From Leifsonia sp. TF02-11 (GTDB taxonomy: Bacteria > Actinomycetota > Actinomycetes > Actinomycetales > Microbacteriaceae), in NCBI RefSeq assembly GCF_017565305.1, contig NZ_JAGEKP010000012.1, positions 1 through 64,000 on the forward strand: a DNA stretch of 64,000 nucleotides, given 5' to 3'. Position numbers and translations under genes: made by a program. Below the pieces are notes generated by a model. That model did no database searches. It saw only the letters and a list, made by a program, of their open reading frames with translations, and was not told the DNA's origin. How positions within the stretch are numbered: the stretch's first letter is position 1; the number at the start of each line of letters is the position of its first letter. Positions 33,427 to 42,421 of the stretch are shown here, one piece after another.

Positions 33427-35544
33427 TCACGCCCGGAGTGCCGCCGCGAATGGCAGCACCGCTCCCGCGCCGCAACGCTTCAGCTCACGCCCGGCGACCG
33501 TGATCGTCCACCGACTGTCGATGAGGTCGTCGACGAGCAGCACGGGCATGCCGGAGAGCAACTCGAGACCCGTCGCGTCGAACCGGTCCCAGACCCCGGC
33601 GAGGCGGTAGGTGCTGTTGCCGCCCGCACTTCCGGACGGCCCACCCTGTCGGAGCGTGAGCGCTCCGAGGTACGGGAGCCGTCCGATCTCGGCCAGCCCG
33701 CGGGCCAGGCTCTCGGTGAACCGCGGTCGTGAGCGCGACGGCACCGCGACCACCGCGGCCGGTCTCTGGGTCCAGTCCCACTGCGCGAGCACCTGAACGC
33801 ACGCCCGCACGATCTCCGGCGGGCAGTCCGCGTCGGGAGTCTCCGGCGCCAGCAGTCCGCGGAGCCGGCCTCCCCAACCCAGATCCGTCATCCTGGCCAG
33901 CACCCGTCCCGCCTCCAGCTGCTCGCTCTGCGGGATCTTGCCTCTCACGGGAACGCCGACGGCGTCCGCCCCTGTCGGCCAGAGTTTTCGGGGTTCGACC
34001 GGAACGCCGGCACGATCGAGCTCCGAGGAGATCGCCTGCGCCGCGTCGGCCCCGACCTCACGGGGATACCACGGCCCTGCACACCGATCGCAGCGACCGC
34101 ACGGGCCGGCGTCGGGGTCGTCGAGCTGGCGCTGCAAGAACTCCATCCGACAGCCCGGCGTGCGCTCGTACTCGATCATCGCGGCCTGTTCGGCCGCTCT
34201 GGCGGCCGCGATGCGTTCGTAGCGTTCGCGATCGTAGGTCCAGGGCATGCCGGTCGCGATCCAGCCACCGGGCACGCGCCGTGCGGCGCCGTCGACGTCG
34301 AGCACCTTGAGCAGGAGCTCGAGGGTCGACGACCGCAGGTCGACCCGGCTCTCGAGCACGCGCGTGGACTGCGCCTGTTCGCCCAGCGCGCCGAGCAGCG
34401 CCGACACCTTCTCTTCCGTCGGCATCGCTGCGGTGGCGAAGTATTGCCAGATCGCACGGTCCTCCGCGCCAGGCAACAGGAGCACGTCGGCCGTCTCGGT
34501 GGCGCGGCCCGCTCGCCCGACCTGCTGGTAGTACGCGACGGGCGAGGACGGCGCGCCCAGATGCACCACGAAGCCCAGATCCGGTTTGTCGAACCCCATC
34601 CCGAGCGCGCTCGTCGCCACGAGCGCTTTGACCTCGTTGCGCTTGAGCCGCGCTTCGAGCTCCTCACGCTCCGCGGGATCCGTCTGGCCCGTGTACGCGG
34701 CGACATCGTGTCCGGCCCGGCGGAGCACGCGGGCGGTGTCATCGGCGGCCGACACCGTCAGCGTGTAGATGATCCCGCTGCCCTGCAGCTCGGCGAGGTG
34801 GCCGGCGAGCCAAGCCAGGCGCGCGGTCGCGTCGTCGAGCGTGAGGACGCCGAGCCGTAGCGACCGGCGCGCCAACGGACCCCGGATCGTGCGAACGGAA
34901 CCCGCGCCCGCCGCTCCGCCCAGCTGCTCCTCGACGTCGGCGACCACCCGCTGGTTCGCCGTGGCCGTCGTGGCGAGCACCGGGACCCCGGAGGGCAGAG
35001 CGCGGACGAGCTCGCGAAGCCGACGGTAGTCGGGCCGGAAGTCGTGCCCCCAGTCGGAGATGCAGTGCGCCTCGTCGATGACCAGGAGCCCACAGCGATC
35101 GACGAGGGCGGGCAGGTGCTGGTCGCGGAACTCGGGATTGTTGAGCCGTTCGGGCGAGACCAGGAGCGCATCGACGGTGTCGTCCTTCAACCGGGCGACC
35201 ACCTCGTCCCACTCGTGCCGATTGGCGGAGTTGATCGACAGAGCCCGTACCCCGGCCTTCGCCGCCGCCTCCACCTGGTCGCGCATCAGCGCCAGGAGCG
35301 GAGACACGAGGATGGTCGGGCCGGCCCCGCGTTCGCGCAGGAGCATCGTCGCGACGAAATACACGGCGGACTTGCCCCAGCCCGTCCGCTGCACCACCAG
35401 CGCCGTGCTGCGGTCGTCGACGAGGGCCTCGATCGCCTCGAACTGCCCCGCGTGGAAGTCGGCGTCCGGGCGGCCGACGAGGGCGCGCAGGCGGGAGAGG
35501 GCTCGATCGCGGGTGGTCTCTGACGTGGTGCCGGTGGTGCTCAT
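33427..35544 (-). CDS. recQ: RecQ family DNA helicase with C-terminal phosphoribosyltransferase-like domain
   Basis: This 705-residue helicase has Walker A QRTGWGKSAVYF, the DEAH box VIDEAHCISDWGHDFRPDY, motif III ATTATANQR and motif VI QQVGRAGRA. A RecQ zinc-binding cluster follows: CRMEF ... CGRCDRC. Instead of an HRDC domain, the last 160 residues end in MPVLLVDDLIDSRWTITVAGRELKRCG, which matches the PRPP-binding loop of type I phosphoribosyltransferases. This fusion is found in some actinobacterial RecQ-like proteins, and the role of the tail is unknown. The gene stands alone, convergent with the MGFLD gene. Confidence 0.9.
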   Translation of the reverse strand: MSTTGTTSETTRDRALSRLRALVGRPDADFHAGQFEAIEALVDDRSTALVVQRTGWGKSAVYFVATMLLRERGAGPTILVSPLLALMRDQVEAAAKAGVRALSINSANRHEWDEVVARLKDDTVDALLVSPERLNNPEFRDQHLPALVDRCGLLVIDEAHCISDWGHDFRPDYRRLRELVRALPSGVPVLATTATANQRVVADVEEQLGGAAGAGSVRTIRGPLARRSLRLGVLTLDDATARLAWLAGHLAELQGSGIIYTLTVSAADDTARVLRRAGHDVAAYTGQTDPAEREELEARLKRNEVKALVATSALGMGFDKPDLGFVVHLGAPSSPVAYYQQVGRAGRATETADVLLLPGAEDRAIWQYFATAAMPTEEKVSALLGALGEQAQSTRVLESRVDLRSSTLELLLKVLDVDGAARRVPGGWIATGMPWTYDRERYERIAAARAAEQAAMIEYERTPGCRMEFLQRQLDDPDAGPCGRCDRCAGPWYPREVGADAAQAISSELDRAGVPVEPRKLWPTGADAVGVPVRGKIPQSEQLEAGRVLARMTDLGWGGRLRGLLAPETPDADCPPEIVRACVQVLAQWDWTQRPAAVVAVPSRSRPRFTESLARGLAEIGRLPYLGALTLRQGGPSGSAGGNSTYRLAGVWDRFDATGLELLSGMPVLLVDDLIDSRWTITVAGRELKRCGAGAVLPFAAALRA

Positions 35545-35732
35545 GAAGCCATCGTTCCAGATGCGACTGACGGGGAACCGGAGAGGCCTGGATCTGTGGA
35601 TAGCTCACGCGCGACCGCGTCTGTGAAGGAGAGTCGCGATGGGTGAGCGCCGGGATGAAATGGTCGCCGGGAAGCGTTGATCGGCCGGAAACCGCCGAAT
35701 TCGCCCGGCAGTTCCGCGCCTACAGTTCCAGC

Positions 35733-35906
35733 GTGTCCACTACAGCCCGCACCCGTACCCGGTCCCCGCTCCGCCCGTTCGAACTCCGACTCCGACTGCC
35801 GAACGGAACGGCCGCCGTCGTCGTCATGGACGCGCGCAACATCGGCGAAGCTCTCGACAAGGCTCGCAACGCGCTCGGCGACGTCCAGGTCATCGACCAA
35901 AGCTGA
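35733..35906 (+). CDS. Small hypothetical protein, 57 aa
   Basis: I do not recognise a characterised family. TACAGT (35721-35726) ends 6 nt before a GTG, supporting a leaderless start here instead of the longer frame from 35643. The product is a compact basic-then-acidic protein (FELRLRLPNGTAAVVVMDARNIGEALDKARNALGDVQVIDQS) that looks like a beta-strand pair followed by a helix. It ends 14 bp before the first exopolysaccharide gene and may share its transcript. Confidence 0.6.
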   Translation: MSTTARTRTRSPLRPFELRLRLPNGTAAVVVMDARNIGEALDKARNALGDVQVIDQS

Positions 35907-35920
35907 TCGGACCCTCGCCG

Positions 35921-37003
35921 ATGTCAGAGACCATCGGAGGCCGCGCGCTCCGGGTCATGCAGGTGATCGACAACATCGGCGCGGGGGGCGCCCAACAGGT
36001 CGTCGTCGACCTGTCCAACTGGCTCGCACTCCAGCACGGAGTCGTTGTCTCGGTCGTCGCGGAACCCGGGTCTTCGCGAGCTCGGCTGGCCCCGTCCGTC
36101 CGATTCATCCCGCAGCGGCCCACGGGGTTCCTCAGGCAGACGAGGGCCCTCCTGCGTGCAGCCCGTGCGGAGAGACCGGACGTCCTCCACGCACACCAGC
36201 GGCGCGAGGCCTTGCAGTGCCTCATCGCCGGGCGTCTCCTGGGCATACCCGTCGTGGAGCACGCGCACACGCGGCTTCCGAGTATCCGGCCGCGAATCCT
36301 GTCGTTTCGCAGCCGTATGATCTTCGCCGTCGGCGGCGCGGTCGCCGACATGGTCGTTTACGACGCGCGCCGACCGAGGAGCCGAGTGGTTGTCGTCGGG
36401 AACGCGCCGGCTCAGCGTCACGCGCTCCCTCCCCGGGAGTGGCCGAGCCTTGACGCGACCGCTCCGGTCCGGATTCTCGCCGTCGGCCGGCTCGTCGAGC
36501 AGAAGGATCCGCTTCGATTCGTGCGCGTTGTTGCGGCCGTGGCGAAGACCAGGCCGGTGGCGGCGACCTGGGCGGGCGACGGTGAGCTGCGTGCAGACGC
36601 AGAGGGACTGGCCGCGGCGATCGGGGCGCCGGTCGAGTTCGTCGGGCAGGTGGATGACGTGCCCGACCGTCTCGACTCGGCGCATGCACTCGTGATGACG
36701 TCGCGGTGGGAAGGGACTCCGCTTGTCGTCCTCGAGGCCTTCGAGCGCCGGCGTCCCGTCGTCGCGACGACCTCCGCGGCGAACGGGCTCCTCGCGTCCG
36801 GTCGCGGGATCGTTGTGGCGGACGACGCCGACGATGACGAGTTCGCAGACGCCATCGTCCACGTGCTCACGGACGATCCGGCTCGCACGACCGTCGTCGC
36901 GGCGGCGAAGAGCTGGGTGGATGCCGAGGCATCTCCGGACCGCGTCTTCGGGCCCGTGATTGACGCGTATCGCTCCCTGGCCGGAAGACGCGTCGGGCGA
37001 TGA
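35921..37003 (+). CDS. GT4 family glycosyltransferase
   Basis: This 360-residue GT-B glycosyltransferase has an N-terminal domain with VMQVIDNIGAGGAQQVVVDLSNWL and a C-terminal donor-binding domain with ILAVGRLVEQKDPLRFVRVVAA and SRWEGTPLVVLEAFERRRPVVAT (the E-x7-E motif). It should add a sugar from a nucleotide or lipid-linked donor at the cytoplasmic face during polysaccharide repeat-unit assembly. It opens the locus, and its stop overlaps the polymerase start. Confidence 0.88.
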   Translation: MSETIGGRALRVMQVIDNIGAGGAQQVVVDLSNWLALQHGVVVSVVAEPGSSRARLAPSVRFIPQRPTGFLRQTRALLRAARAERPDVLHAHQRREALQCLIAGRLLGIPVVEHAHTRLPSIRPRILSFRSRMIFAVGGAVADMVVYDARRPRSRVVVVGNAPAQRHALPPREWPSLDATAPVRILAVGRLVEQKDPLRFVRVVAAVAKTRPVAATWAGDGELRADAEGLAAAIGAPVEFVGQVDDVPDRLDSAHALVMTSRWEGTPLVVLEAFERRRPVVATTSAANGLLASGRGIVVADDADDDEFADAIVHVLTDDPARTTVVAAAKSWVDAEASPDRVFGPVIDAYRSLAGRRVGR

Positions 37004-38298
37004 ACCTCCCTCTTCTCCTCATCGTCGGCGCGGGCGTGCTCGTGGTGGCCGTGGTGTTGCTGGTGATCGTTCCTGCGCGACTGGTTCGCGGCGTCGCGAT
37101 GTCGATGTCGTTCTTCATCCTGTCGTTCAGCGGGAACACGACCGCGGGGCCGGAGGTCTATCAGGCGACTTTTGTCGCCGCCATCGCGTTGCTGGTGCTG
37201 GCACTCCTCCGCAGCCGGGCGCCGAAAGCGGGCGGCAGACAATTCATCCTGGTCGTTATCTGGTGGGGCTATACCGCGTTCGGTGTGGCACTGATGGGCA
37301 GCTATGAGATCAGCTCGATCATCGTCTTCTTCGGGCTGACCGTTCTTGCAGCATACGTGGTCTCGTCGCTCGACCCGGCAGAACTGCGGATGCTGTACGC
37401 GGCGATCATCGTCACGGCGGTGTTTCAGCTCATGCTGGGCCTGTCCGAAGTGATTCTGCACATCGACCCCGTCTGGGGCTACCGCGGAGGGGCGAGAGGG
37501 AACCCGCTCCTCACTGGATATGCGCGCGCGCAAGGTTCGCTCGGCCACCCGATTCTGTTCGCGCTCCTCCAGGGAGTCGCGTTCATCGTCGCGTGGTCGA
37601 ATCCTGCGCGGTGGAAGCAAGGATGGCGTCTGCTCGCACTGGCGTGCGCCATCGTCGGCCAGGTCATCGGTGGGACTCGGAGCGTGGTCCTCGCGTTGTC
37701 TGCCGCTGTGCTCGTACACGTTGCCATGAACACCAAACTCCTGGCGTGGGCGCGAACACTGTACGTAATGGCCGCGGGAGGCGTGTTCCTGGTGACCGTC
37801 GACGTCGGTGTCGTGCGTATCGCGCAGGAGCTGGTCGTCTCCGGTTCATGGTCCCACCGGTCGGGCGCGCTCCAATCGATCCCGGACTTGCTGGCGAGGC
37901 CACCGCTCGAGGCGTGGTTCGGTTACGGCTGGGGCAGCCAACGCGTGCTGTATCAACGCGGATACATGCATCAGACCTATCTGCGCGTCGTAGACAACAT
38001 GTTCGTCTATGTGCTTGGGACCATGGGAATAGCCGGCCTCCTCGTGCTCCTCGCCGTCTGCGTCCTCGCGTTCTTCAGCGTAGGGCGGATGGCGAAGGCA
38101 CTCCTCGCCCTGGTCGTGGGCATGTTCTTCTCGTTCGACGTGCTCCTCTGGACGTACTCCGGGCTGCTGTTCAGCATCTTTATCACTCTTCCGAAGCCCG
38201 AAGACCCCGTAACCGGACTGAAACCGCCGGACACGGCGCTGGTGGCACAGCCGCAGAACGTCTCTGACTCAGTATCGTCGAGGCACAGCGTCTCCTGA
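37000..38298 (+). CDS. O-antigen ligase/Wzy-like polymerase
   Basis: This 432-residue protein has about 11-12 transmembrane segments, starting immediately at the N-terminus, and an extracytoplasmic loop after about residue 290 (GSWSHRSGALQSIPDLLARPPLEAWFGYGWGSQ). The Arg/Gly-rich loop pattern fits the O-antigen ligase/Wzy superfamily that joins polysaccharide repeat units outside the membrane. ATG overlaps the glycosyltransferase stop. It converges on the tyrosine kinase gene; the 190 bp between hold a 19-bp tandem repeat. Confidence 0.8.
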   Translation: MNLPLLLIVGAGVLVVAVVLLVIVPARLVRGVAMSMSFFILSFSGNTTAGPEVYQATFVAAIALLVLALLRSRAPKAGGRQFILVVIWWGYTAFGVALMGSYEISSIIVFFGLTVLAAYVVSSLDPAELRMLYAAIIVTAVFQLMLGLSEVILHIDPVWGYRGGARGNPLLTGYARAQGSLGHPILFALLQGVAFIVAWSNPARWKQGWRLLALACAIVGQVIGGTRSVVLALSAAVLVHVAMNTKLLAWARTLYVMAAGGVFLVTVDVGVVRIAQELVVSGSWSHRSGALQSIPDLLARPPLEAWFGYGWGSQRVLYQRGYMHQTYLRVVDNMFVYVLGTMGIAGLLVLLAVCVLAFFSVGRMAKALLALVVGMFFSFDVLLWTYSGLLFSIFITLPKPEDPVTGLKPPDTALVAQPQNVSDSVSSRHSVS

Positions 38299-38336
38299 CG
38301 GCACAGCCCTCTCCTGACGGCACAGCCCTCTCCTGG
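38291..38336. repeat. 19-bp tandem repeat at the end of the polymerase gene
   Basis: TCTCCTGACGGCACAGCCC occurs at 38291-38309 and 38310-38328, followed by a partial third copy. The stop codon of the polymerase gene lies in the first copy. Confidence 0.75.
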
Positions 38337-38488
38337 CAGCGTCGCCTCCGTGACAGAGGGAAATGCCCTCGACAAGCGGTGGCCAGGGCTTCCGCGTCGG
38401 GGCATCTGCGCGCTGCGCAGCCCGCCAGGGGCACCGTCCGCGGGGGGCACGCGCCGTCGGGGCGTCGTGCACCCAGGGCCGCCGGAGG

Positions 38489-40045
38489 TCAGCGAGCAGC
38501 GCGACGCCGAGCCAAGGCACGTTCGCCGCGCGCGCTGTCCCGCGCCTCCGTCATCTCGCCTGCCGTCGAGTCACTCGCTTCCGACGTGGCTGCCTCGGCC
38601 GCGGTCGGCTTCTCGTCGTCGCTCTTGGCGGTGTAGTAATAGTCGCTACGGTAATAGCCGTAGTCGTAGGCGTCGATCCCGTTGGACGGAACCTTGTTGA
38701 GTACGGCGCCGAGGACCCGCCCCCGTACGCGCACGATCCCGCGGAACGACTTCTCGAGCTGCTCCGAAGTGACCTGCTTGGCAGCAACCGTCAAGACGAC
38801 CCCGTCGGCGATCGTGCTCAGAACGGCGGCGTCCGTCACCGAGAGTACGGGCGGCGCGTCGAGAATCACGGTGGCGACTTCGGCGAGCGCTTCGACGAGC
38901 TCCTTCATGGTGCGGGAGCCGAGTAGCTCGCTCGGGTTGGGTGGGATGCGCCCGGATCCCAGGACGCGCAGATGCGGGTCATTGCCCGGCGCCTGCATGG
39001 CGTCGTTGATCGAAAGTCGTCCACTGAGCACATCGGTCAATCCGACACCTCCGCGCAGTGAGTAGATCCCGGACTGGGTCGGCCTCCGAAGGTCGCAGTC
39101 GATGAGAACGACGTTCGAGCTGGCGGCAGCGATGGCGTCCGCGAGATTCGAGGCGAGCGTCGACTTCCCTTCACCCGGGATCGAACTGGTGATCACGATC
39201 ACGCGGGGCGGCCTGTCCACGTTCACGTAGCTGAGGTTCGTCCGCAGCTCGCGAAGGGCCTCGGTGATCGCAAAGAGCTGGCGGGTGTCGCTCTCCGGCT
39301 GATCGACGACTCGCAATCGTTCGCCGAACAGGTCGCTCGAGGGGACGATCCCGATGACGGGGGCGTCGATGAGAGCCTCGATCTGAGCGACGGATCGAAC
39401 CTTCCTGTCGAAGTGGTTGCGGAGCAGACCGTAGACGAACGCCAGCGCAAGGCCTGCAGCCAGCGCGAGCATGAAGGCGGACTGAAGATTCGGCGACGAG
39501 GGGAGATAGGGCGCACGAGCCGCTGCCAGCGGCGCGAATGAGAGCGCAGCGTCGTTGATGCCGTCCTTGGGCGCCTCGAGCTCCTTCACCTGGTCGGCCA
39601 GAGCCTGTACCCACACGTTTGCGAGCTTGGCGGCTTCGTCGGGGCTGTTTGCGCTGGCGGTGATCTCGATGACCGCGGTTCCGGAGGGCAGGTTCGCACG
39701 AATGCTACCGAGCAATCCGCCTGTCCCCTTGGCTCCGAGAGCCGTGGCGGCGCGTTTCGCGACTGCATCGGAGGTGGCGATGCGGACATAGGTCTCGGCC
39801 CGCGATTTCGCGAGCGTGTCGCCCGCGAGCGCCATGGACAGGCTTTCGCCGGACGCGGCCTGCGTCAGGCCTGAGGCGGTCGCGCTGTACACACGCGGCT
39901 GTAGCGCTGTGAAGACGGCCACGACGGCGATGGTGGCCAAGAGGATGAGGAGTTCTCCGACCCAGTACCTCCGGAGCATCGAGATGAAGTCGCGGAGGTC
40001 GCGTGTTCTGGATCGCGTTTCGGCGGCCTCGACCTGAGTGCTCAT
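38489..40045 (-). CDS. Wzc-like chain-length determinant/bacterial tyrosine kinase
   Basis: This 518-residue protein has a Wzz chain-length domain with two transmembrane helices (about residues 30-50 and 230-250) fused to a cytoplasmic BY-kinase: Walker A SSIPGEGKSTLASNLADAI (about 285-300), Walker A' VVLIDCDLRRP and Walker B VILDAPPV. The C-terminal Tyr cluster YDYGYYRSDYYYT is the autophosphorylation site. Such proteins control polymer length and export. AGGGAA precedes the ATG, which overlaps the PqqD-like stop. The opposing low-molecular-weight phosphatase gene at 41.85 kb probably reverses its phosphorylation. Confidence 0.92.
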   Translation of the reverse strand: MSTQVEAAETRSRTRDLRDFISMLRRYWVGELLILLATIAVVAVFTALQPRVYSATASGLTQAASGESLSMALAGDTLAKSRAETYVRIATSDAVAKRAATALGAKGTGGLLGSIRANLPSGTAVIEITASANSPDEAAKLANVWVQALADQVKELEAPKDGINDAALSFAPLAAARAPYLPSSPNLQSAFMLALAAGLALAFVYGLLRNHFDRKVRSVAQIEALIDAPVIGIVPSSDLFGERLRVVDQPESDTRQLFAITEALRELRTNLSYVNVDRPPRVIVITSSIPGEGKSTLASNLADAIAAASSNVVLIDCDLRRPTQSGIYSLRGGVGLTDVLSGRLSINDAMQAPGNDPHLRVLGSGRIPPNPSELLGSRTMKELVEALAEVATVILDAPPVLSVTDAAVLSTIADGVVLTVAAKQVTSEQLEKSFRGIVRVRGRVLGAVLNKVPSNGIDAYDYGYYRSDYYYTAKSDDEKPTAAEAATSEASDSTAGEMTEARDSARGERALARRRAAR

Positions 40046-40485
40046 GTGACGGTTCCCTCCTGGGCTGGCTGCGCGACGAGACCTTCGCGAGGGCGACGGT
40101 CCATGTCGTCGGGTTCGCCGCGGTCGCTGCCGGGCTGATGGACGAGCAAACCGAGGTCGGTCATCGTCTCGATGAAAGCGCCGCACTCGGCGTATGCGGT
40201 GGCGGGGTGTCCCGGGTAGCACGCGAGCACCGCCCGCACCACTTCATCGTCGGACGCGAATCCGTCGATGCGGTTCCACACCTCGGCAGACGGTCCCACG
40301 AGTTGGAACTGGCGGAAGTCGGAAATGTCGGCCACTGCACACCGGCCGGTGGCCCCTTCCACCCATACGGCGTCCGGATTCTTCGCGTGCCGGCGGCGCC
40401 GCAGGGCGGTACGGATCATTTCATCCGCCATGTCACCTATGGACGAGACCGTGGGCGTCTGATCGTCGGACGTCACGACAGCCAC
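40042..40485 (-). CDS. PqqD-like protein
   Basis: This 147-residue protein starts at GTG inside the 3' end of the HPrK-like gene. Residues about 30-115 look like a PqqD/RRE domain: a strand-rich first half, then AEVWNRIDGFASDDEVVRAVLACY and FIETMTDLGLLVH. PqqD-type domains hold leader peptides in RiPP pathways. A related form also occurs in exopolysaccharide and PEP-CTERM loci beside HPrK-like kinases, where its job is unknown. The stop overlaps the tyrosine kinase start, so it is translationally coupled to polysaccharide genes. Confidence 0.75.
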   Translation of the reverse strand: MAVVTSDDQTPTVSSIGDMADEMIRTALRRRRHAKNPDAVWVEGATGRCAVADISDFRQFQLVGPSAEVWNRIDGFASDDEVVRAVLACYPGHPATAYAECGAFIETMTDLGLLVHQPGSDRGEPDDMDRRPREGLVAQPAQEGTVT

Positions 40486-41591
40486 CGCAGGACGCCGTGT
40501 TGGACGAGCTGGTCCGCGTGGGATGCGGTGATCTCGCTGTCTTGTGGGAAGGGCCCGTGCTCCCTTCGTACGGCATCCAGAACCTCGGCCGACGATCGCG
40601 GACGTTCGCAGGCGAGCCAGATCGACCGCGAGACTCCGGATAGGGCCGTCACCGAATCGCGGATCGCGAGGATCAGCGCGTCACGTGTTTCGATCGCGTC
40701 GTGTGGCCGCGTGCGCACCAGGCCCCGGCCGTCATCGATCCGCGGTGTCGAATGCGTCGGAGATTCGGCCGGCACGGAGAAGGCCAGTTCGTCGCTGTCG
40801 AACGGAGAGCTCGTCGGGAGAGCGCCGTACGGGTCGAGGTCGTCGATCGACCGATACGTGAGCTGCTCCACGCCTCCGACGCGGGCGATGAGCCGGGCGA
40901 GAGTGACGAGCGGTCGGGGAGTGGCTGTGAGCGAGGAGATCTGTGGCACGAGGGCGAAGATGCCGTCGGTCAAATCCAATCGGCTGACTCGCGCGTGTTC
41001 GCCCGCATCGGGGCGCCGGTCGAGAAGGATGATGCGCTCGAGCGCCGGTTCGCCCGCGGGCGGTGTCGCGAGGTCCAGGTCGTTCGGTGAACGCTGCGTC
41101 TTCGCGGTGGCCAGCGGGCCGGCGACGGACAACGGCTTCGGGTAGGGGGACACCGTCCCAGTGCTCCTCACCAGGGCGATCTCGTCGGTGAGGTACCCGT
41201 GATGACGCCCGAAATACTGTGCGGCGGTCGTCTTCCCCGCACCGGACGGCCCCACCAGCAGGGTCGCCCCACCCGACTCGCCGGTGAGGGCGGCGGCGTG
41301 CAGAAGCACGCCTGTGCCGACGTTCCCTTGGATGGCCTTCAGGGTTATCTGCGATTCGGCCACTGCCATGAGCTCGGATATGGTCTGCTCGGTCCGGTCC
41401 GGAACGACGAGCGAGACCTCGTCGTCGACGTCCGGGTCGGCGTCGATGAGGAGTAGTTGGCGCCACGCGGTCGAGAAATGCGAGCAGAACTCGGCGGCAC
41501 CCGGTCCCCGGGCGCACACGCGTACACGGCGTCCGAGGGCGTGCACCACCAGGGTCTGCGGTCGAGCCGGGTGGATCTGATCGGCACGCAT
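40473..41591 (-). CDS. HPr kinase-like P-loop protein (exopolysaccharide locus)
   Basis: This 372-residue protein has P-loop VGPSGAGKTTAAQYFG at about residues 107-120, then GYLTDEIALV and PYPKPLSV, the same order as in the orphan fusion at 11.4 kb. The C-terminal about 90 residues (SIWLACERPRSSAEVLDAVRREHGP ... LVQHGVLRWLS) look like a degenerate PqqD-like domain. GGAGGG precedes the ATG. It heads the minus-strand operon HPrK-like, PqqD-like, Wzc-like. HPr itself is not encoded nearby, so the substrate is unknown. Confidence 0.78.
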   Translation of the reverse strand: MRADQIHPARPQTLVVHALGRRVRVCARGPGAAEFCSHFSTAWRQLLLIDADPDVDDEVSLVVPDRTEQTISELMAVAESQITLKAIQGNVGTGVLLHAAALTGESGGATLLVGPSGAGKTTAAQYFGRHHGYLTDEIALVRSTGTVSPYPKPLSVAGPLATAKTQRSPNDLDLATPPAGEPALERIILLDRRPDAGEHARVSRLDLTDGIFALVPQISSLTATPRPLVTLARLIARVGGVEQLTYRSIDDLDPYGALPTSSPFDSDELAFSVPAESPTHSTPRIDDGRGLVRTRPHDAIETRDALILAIRDSVTALSGVSRSIWLACERPRSSAEVLDAVRREHGPFPQDSEITASHADQLVQHGVLRWLS

Positions 41592-41851
41592 CGCGCAACT
41601 CCCTCCAAAACGAACCACCTCAGTATCGGCGGACCCGCAACAGGGCGCGCTCGACCGGATCGTCCGCAAGGGAGCGGGCTTCCAGGTGACCCCCCTACGT
41701 CGAGGCCCGGGGGCGGGTGGATATCGAAGGTGAAACTGCCCGTCGCAGCCGGGACATTGCGGTACCAGACGACAGTGGAGCCGGACGCGCCGCGCGACAC
41801 TGTGTTCCTCGCTCCGTCCCTGTCGTTGCGCCGAGCCCGAGGAAGGTTCCC

Positions 41852-42421
41852 GTGTCCACTCCAACGTTCTCCGTCCTCTTCGTCTGCACGGGCAACATCT
41901 GCAGGTCCGCGATGGCCGAGCGGATTCTCGTGAGCCGCATCGCCGCCACGGGCGGCGGGGTCGTGGTGCGTAGCGCCGGAACGCGGGCGGTGGTCGGGAG
42001 AGGGATGTCGTCGCAGACTCGACCACTGGTGCGCGCGAACGGGGGCGACCCCGACGGTTTCGTCGCCAGGCAGCTCGATGAGCAGATGCTGCGCGGAGCC
42101 GACCTGGTCCTCGGGATGACGGCTGAGCATTGTGAACGCGCTGCGACGCTCGAGCCGTCGGCATTCGCGCGGATCTTCTCCACACTGGAGTTCGGCAGAG
42201 CTGTCGCAGAGGCGGGGGCTCCCGTGACGGCGACCGGCTCTGCGCGCTGGCGAGAGCTTCTCGCGTCGGCCGTTGCGCTTCGCCGGACAGGGCGCCTCCG
42301 ACCGACGACCGATGACGATGTCGAGGACCCTTACGGCAAATCGGATGCGGCATTCGCAGAGATGGCTTCGCGCCTGGTGCCCGTGATGGACATGTTGGCC
42401 GGGTCCGGGGTCCGTCGGTGA
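41852..42421 (+). CDS. Low-molecular-weight protein tyrosine phosphatase
   Basis: This 189-residue phosphatase has the catalytic loop VCTGNICRS (Cys12, Arg18) near the N-terminus and the general-acid Asp in DDDVEDPYG. AGGAAGG before a GTG start sets the N-terminus; the longer frame is not needed. In capsule and exopolysaccharide loci such enzymes (Wzb-type) dephosphorylate the Wzc tyrosine kinase. It is divergent from the HPrK-like operon and overlaps the LCP gene downstream. Confidence 0.92.
   Translation: MSTPTFSVLFVCTGNICRSAMAERILVSRIAATGGGVVVRSAGTRAVVGRGMSSQTRPLVRANGGDPDGFVARQLDEQMLRGADLVLGMTAEHCERAATLEPSAFARIFSTLEFGRAVAEAGAPVTATGSARWRELLASAVALRRTGRLRPTTDDDVEDPYGKSDAAFAEMASRLVPVMDMLAGSGVRR

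Noticed and set aside
41592-41851. Hidden precursor peptide between the HPrK-like and phosphatase genes
   Set aside because: I found no short frame with a ribosome-binding site in this 260-bp divergent spacer; it probably holds only promoters.
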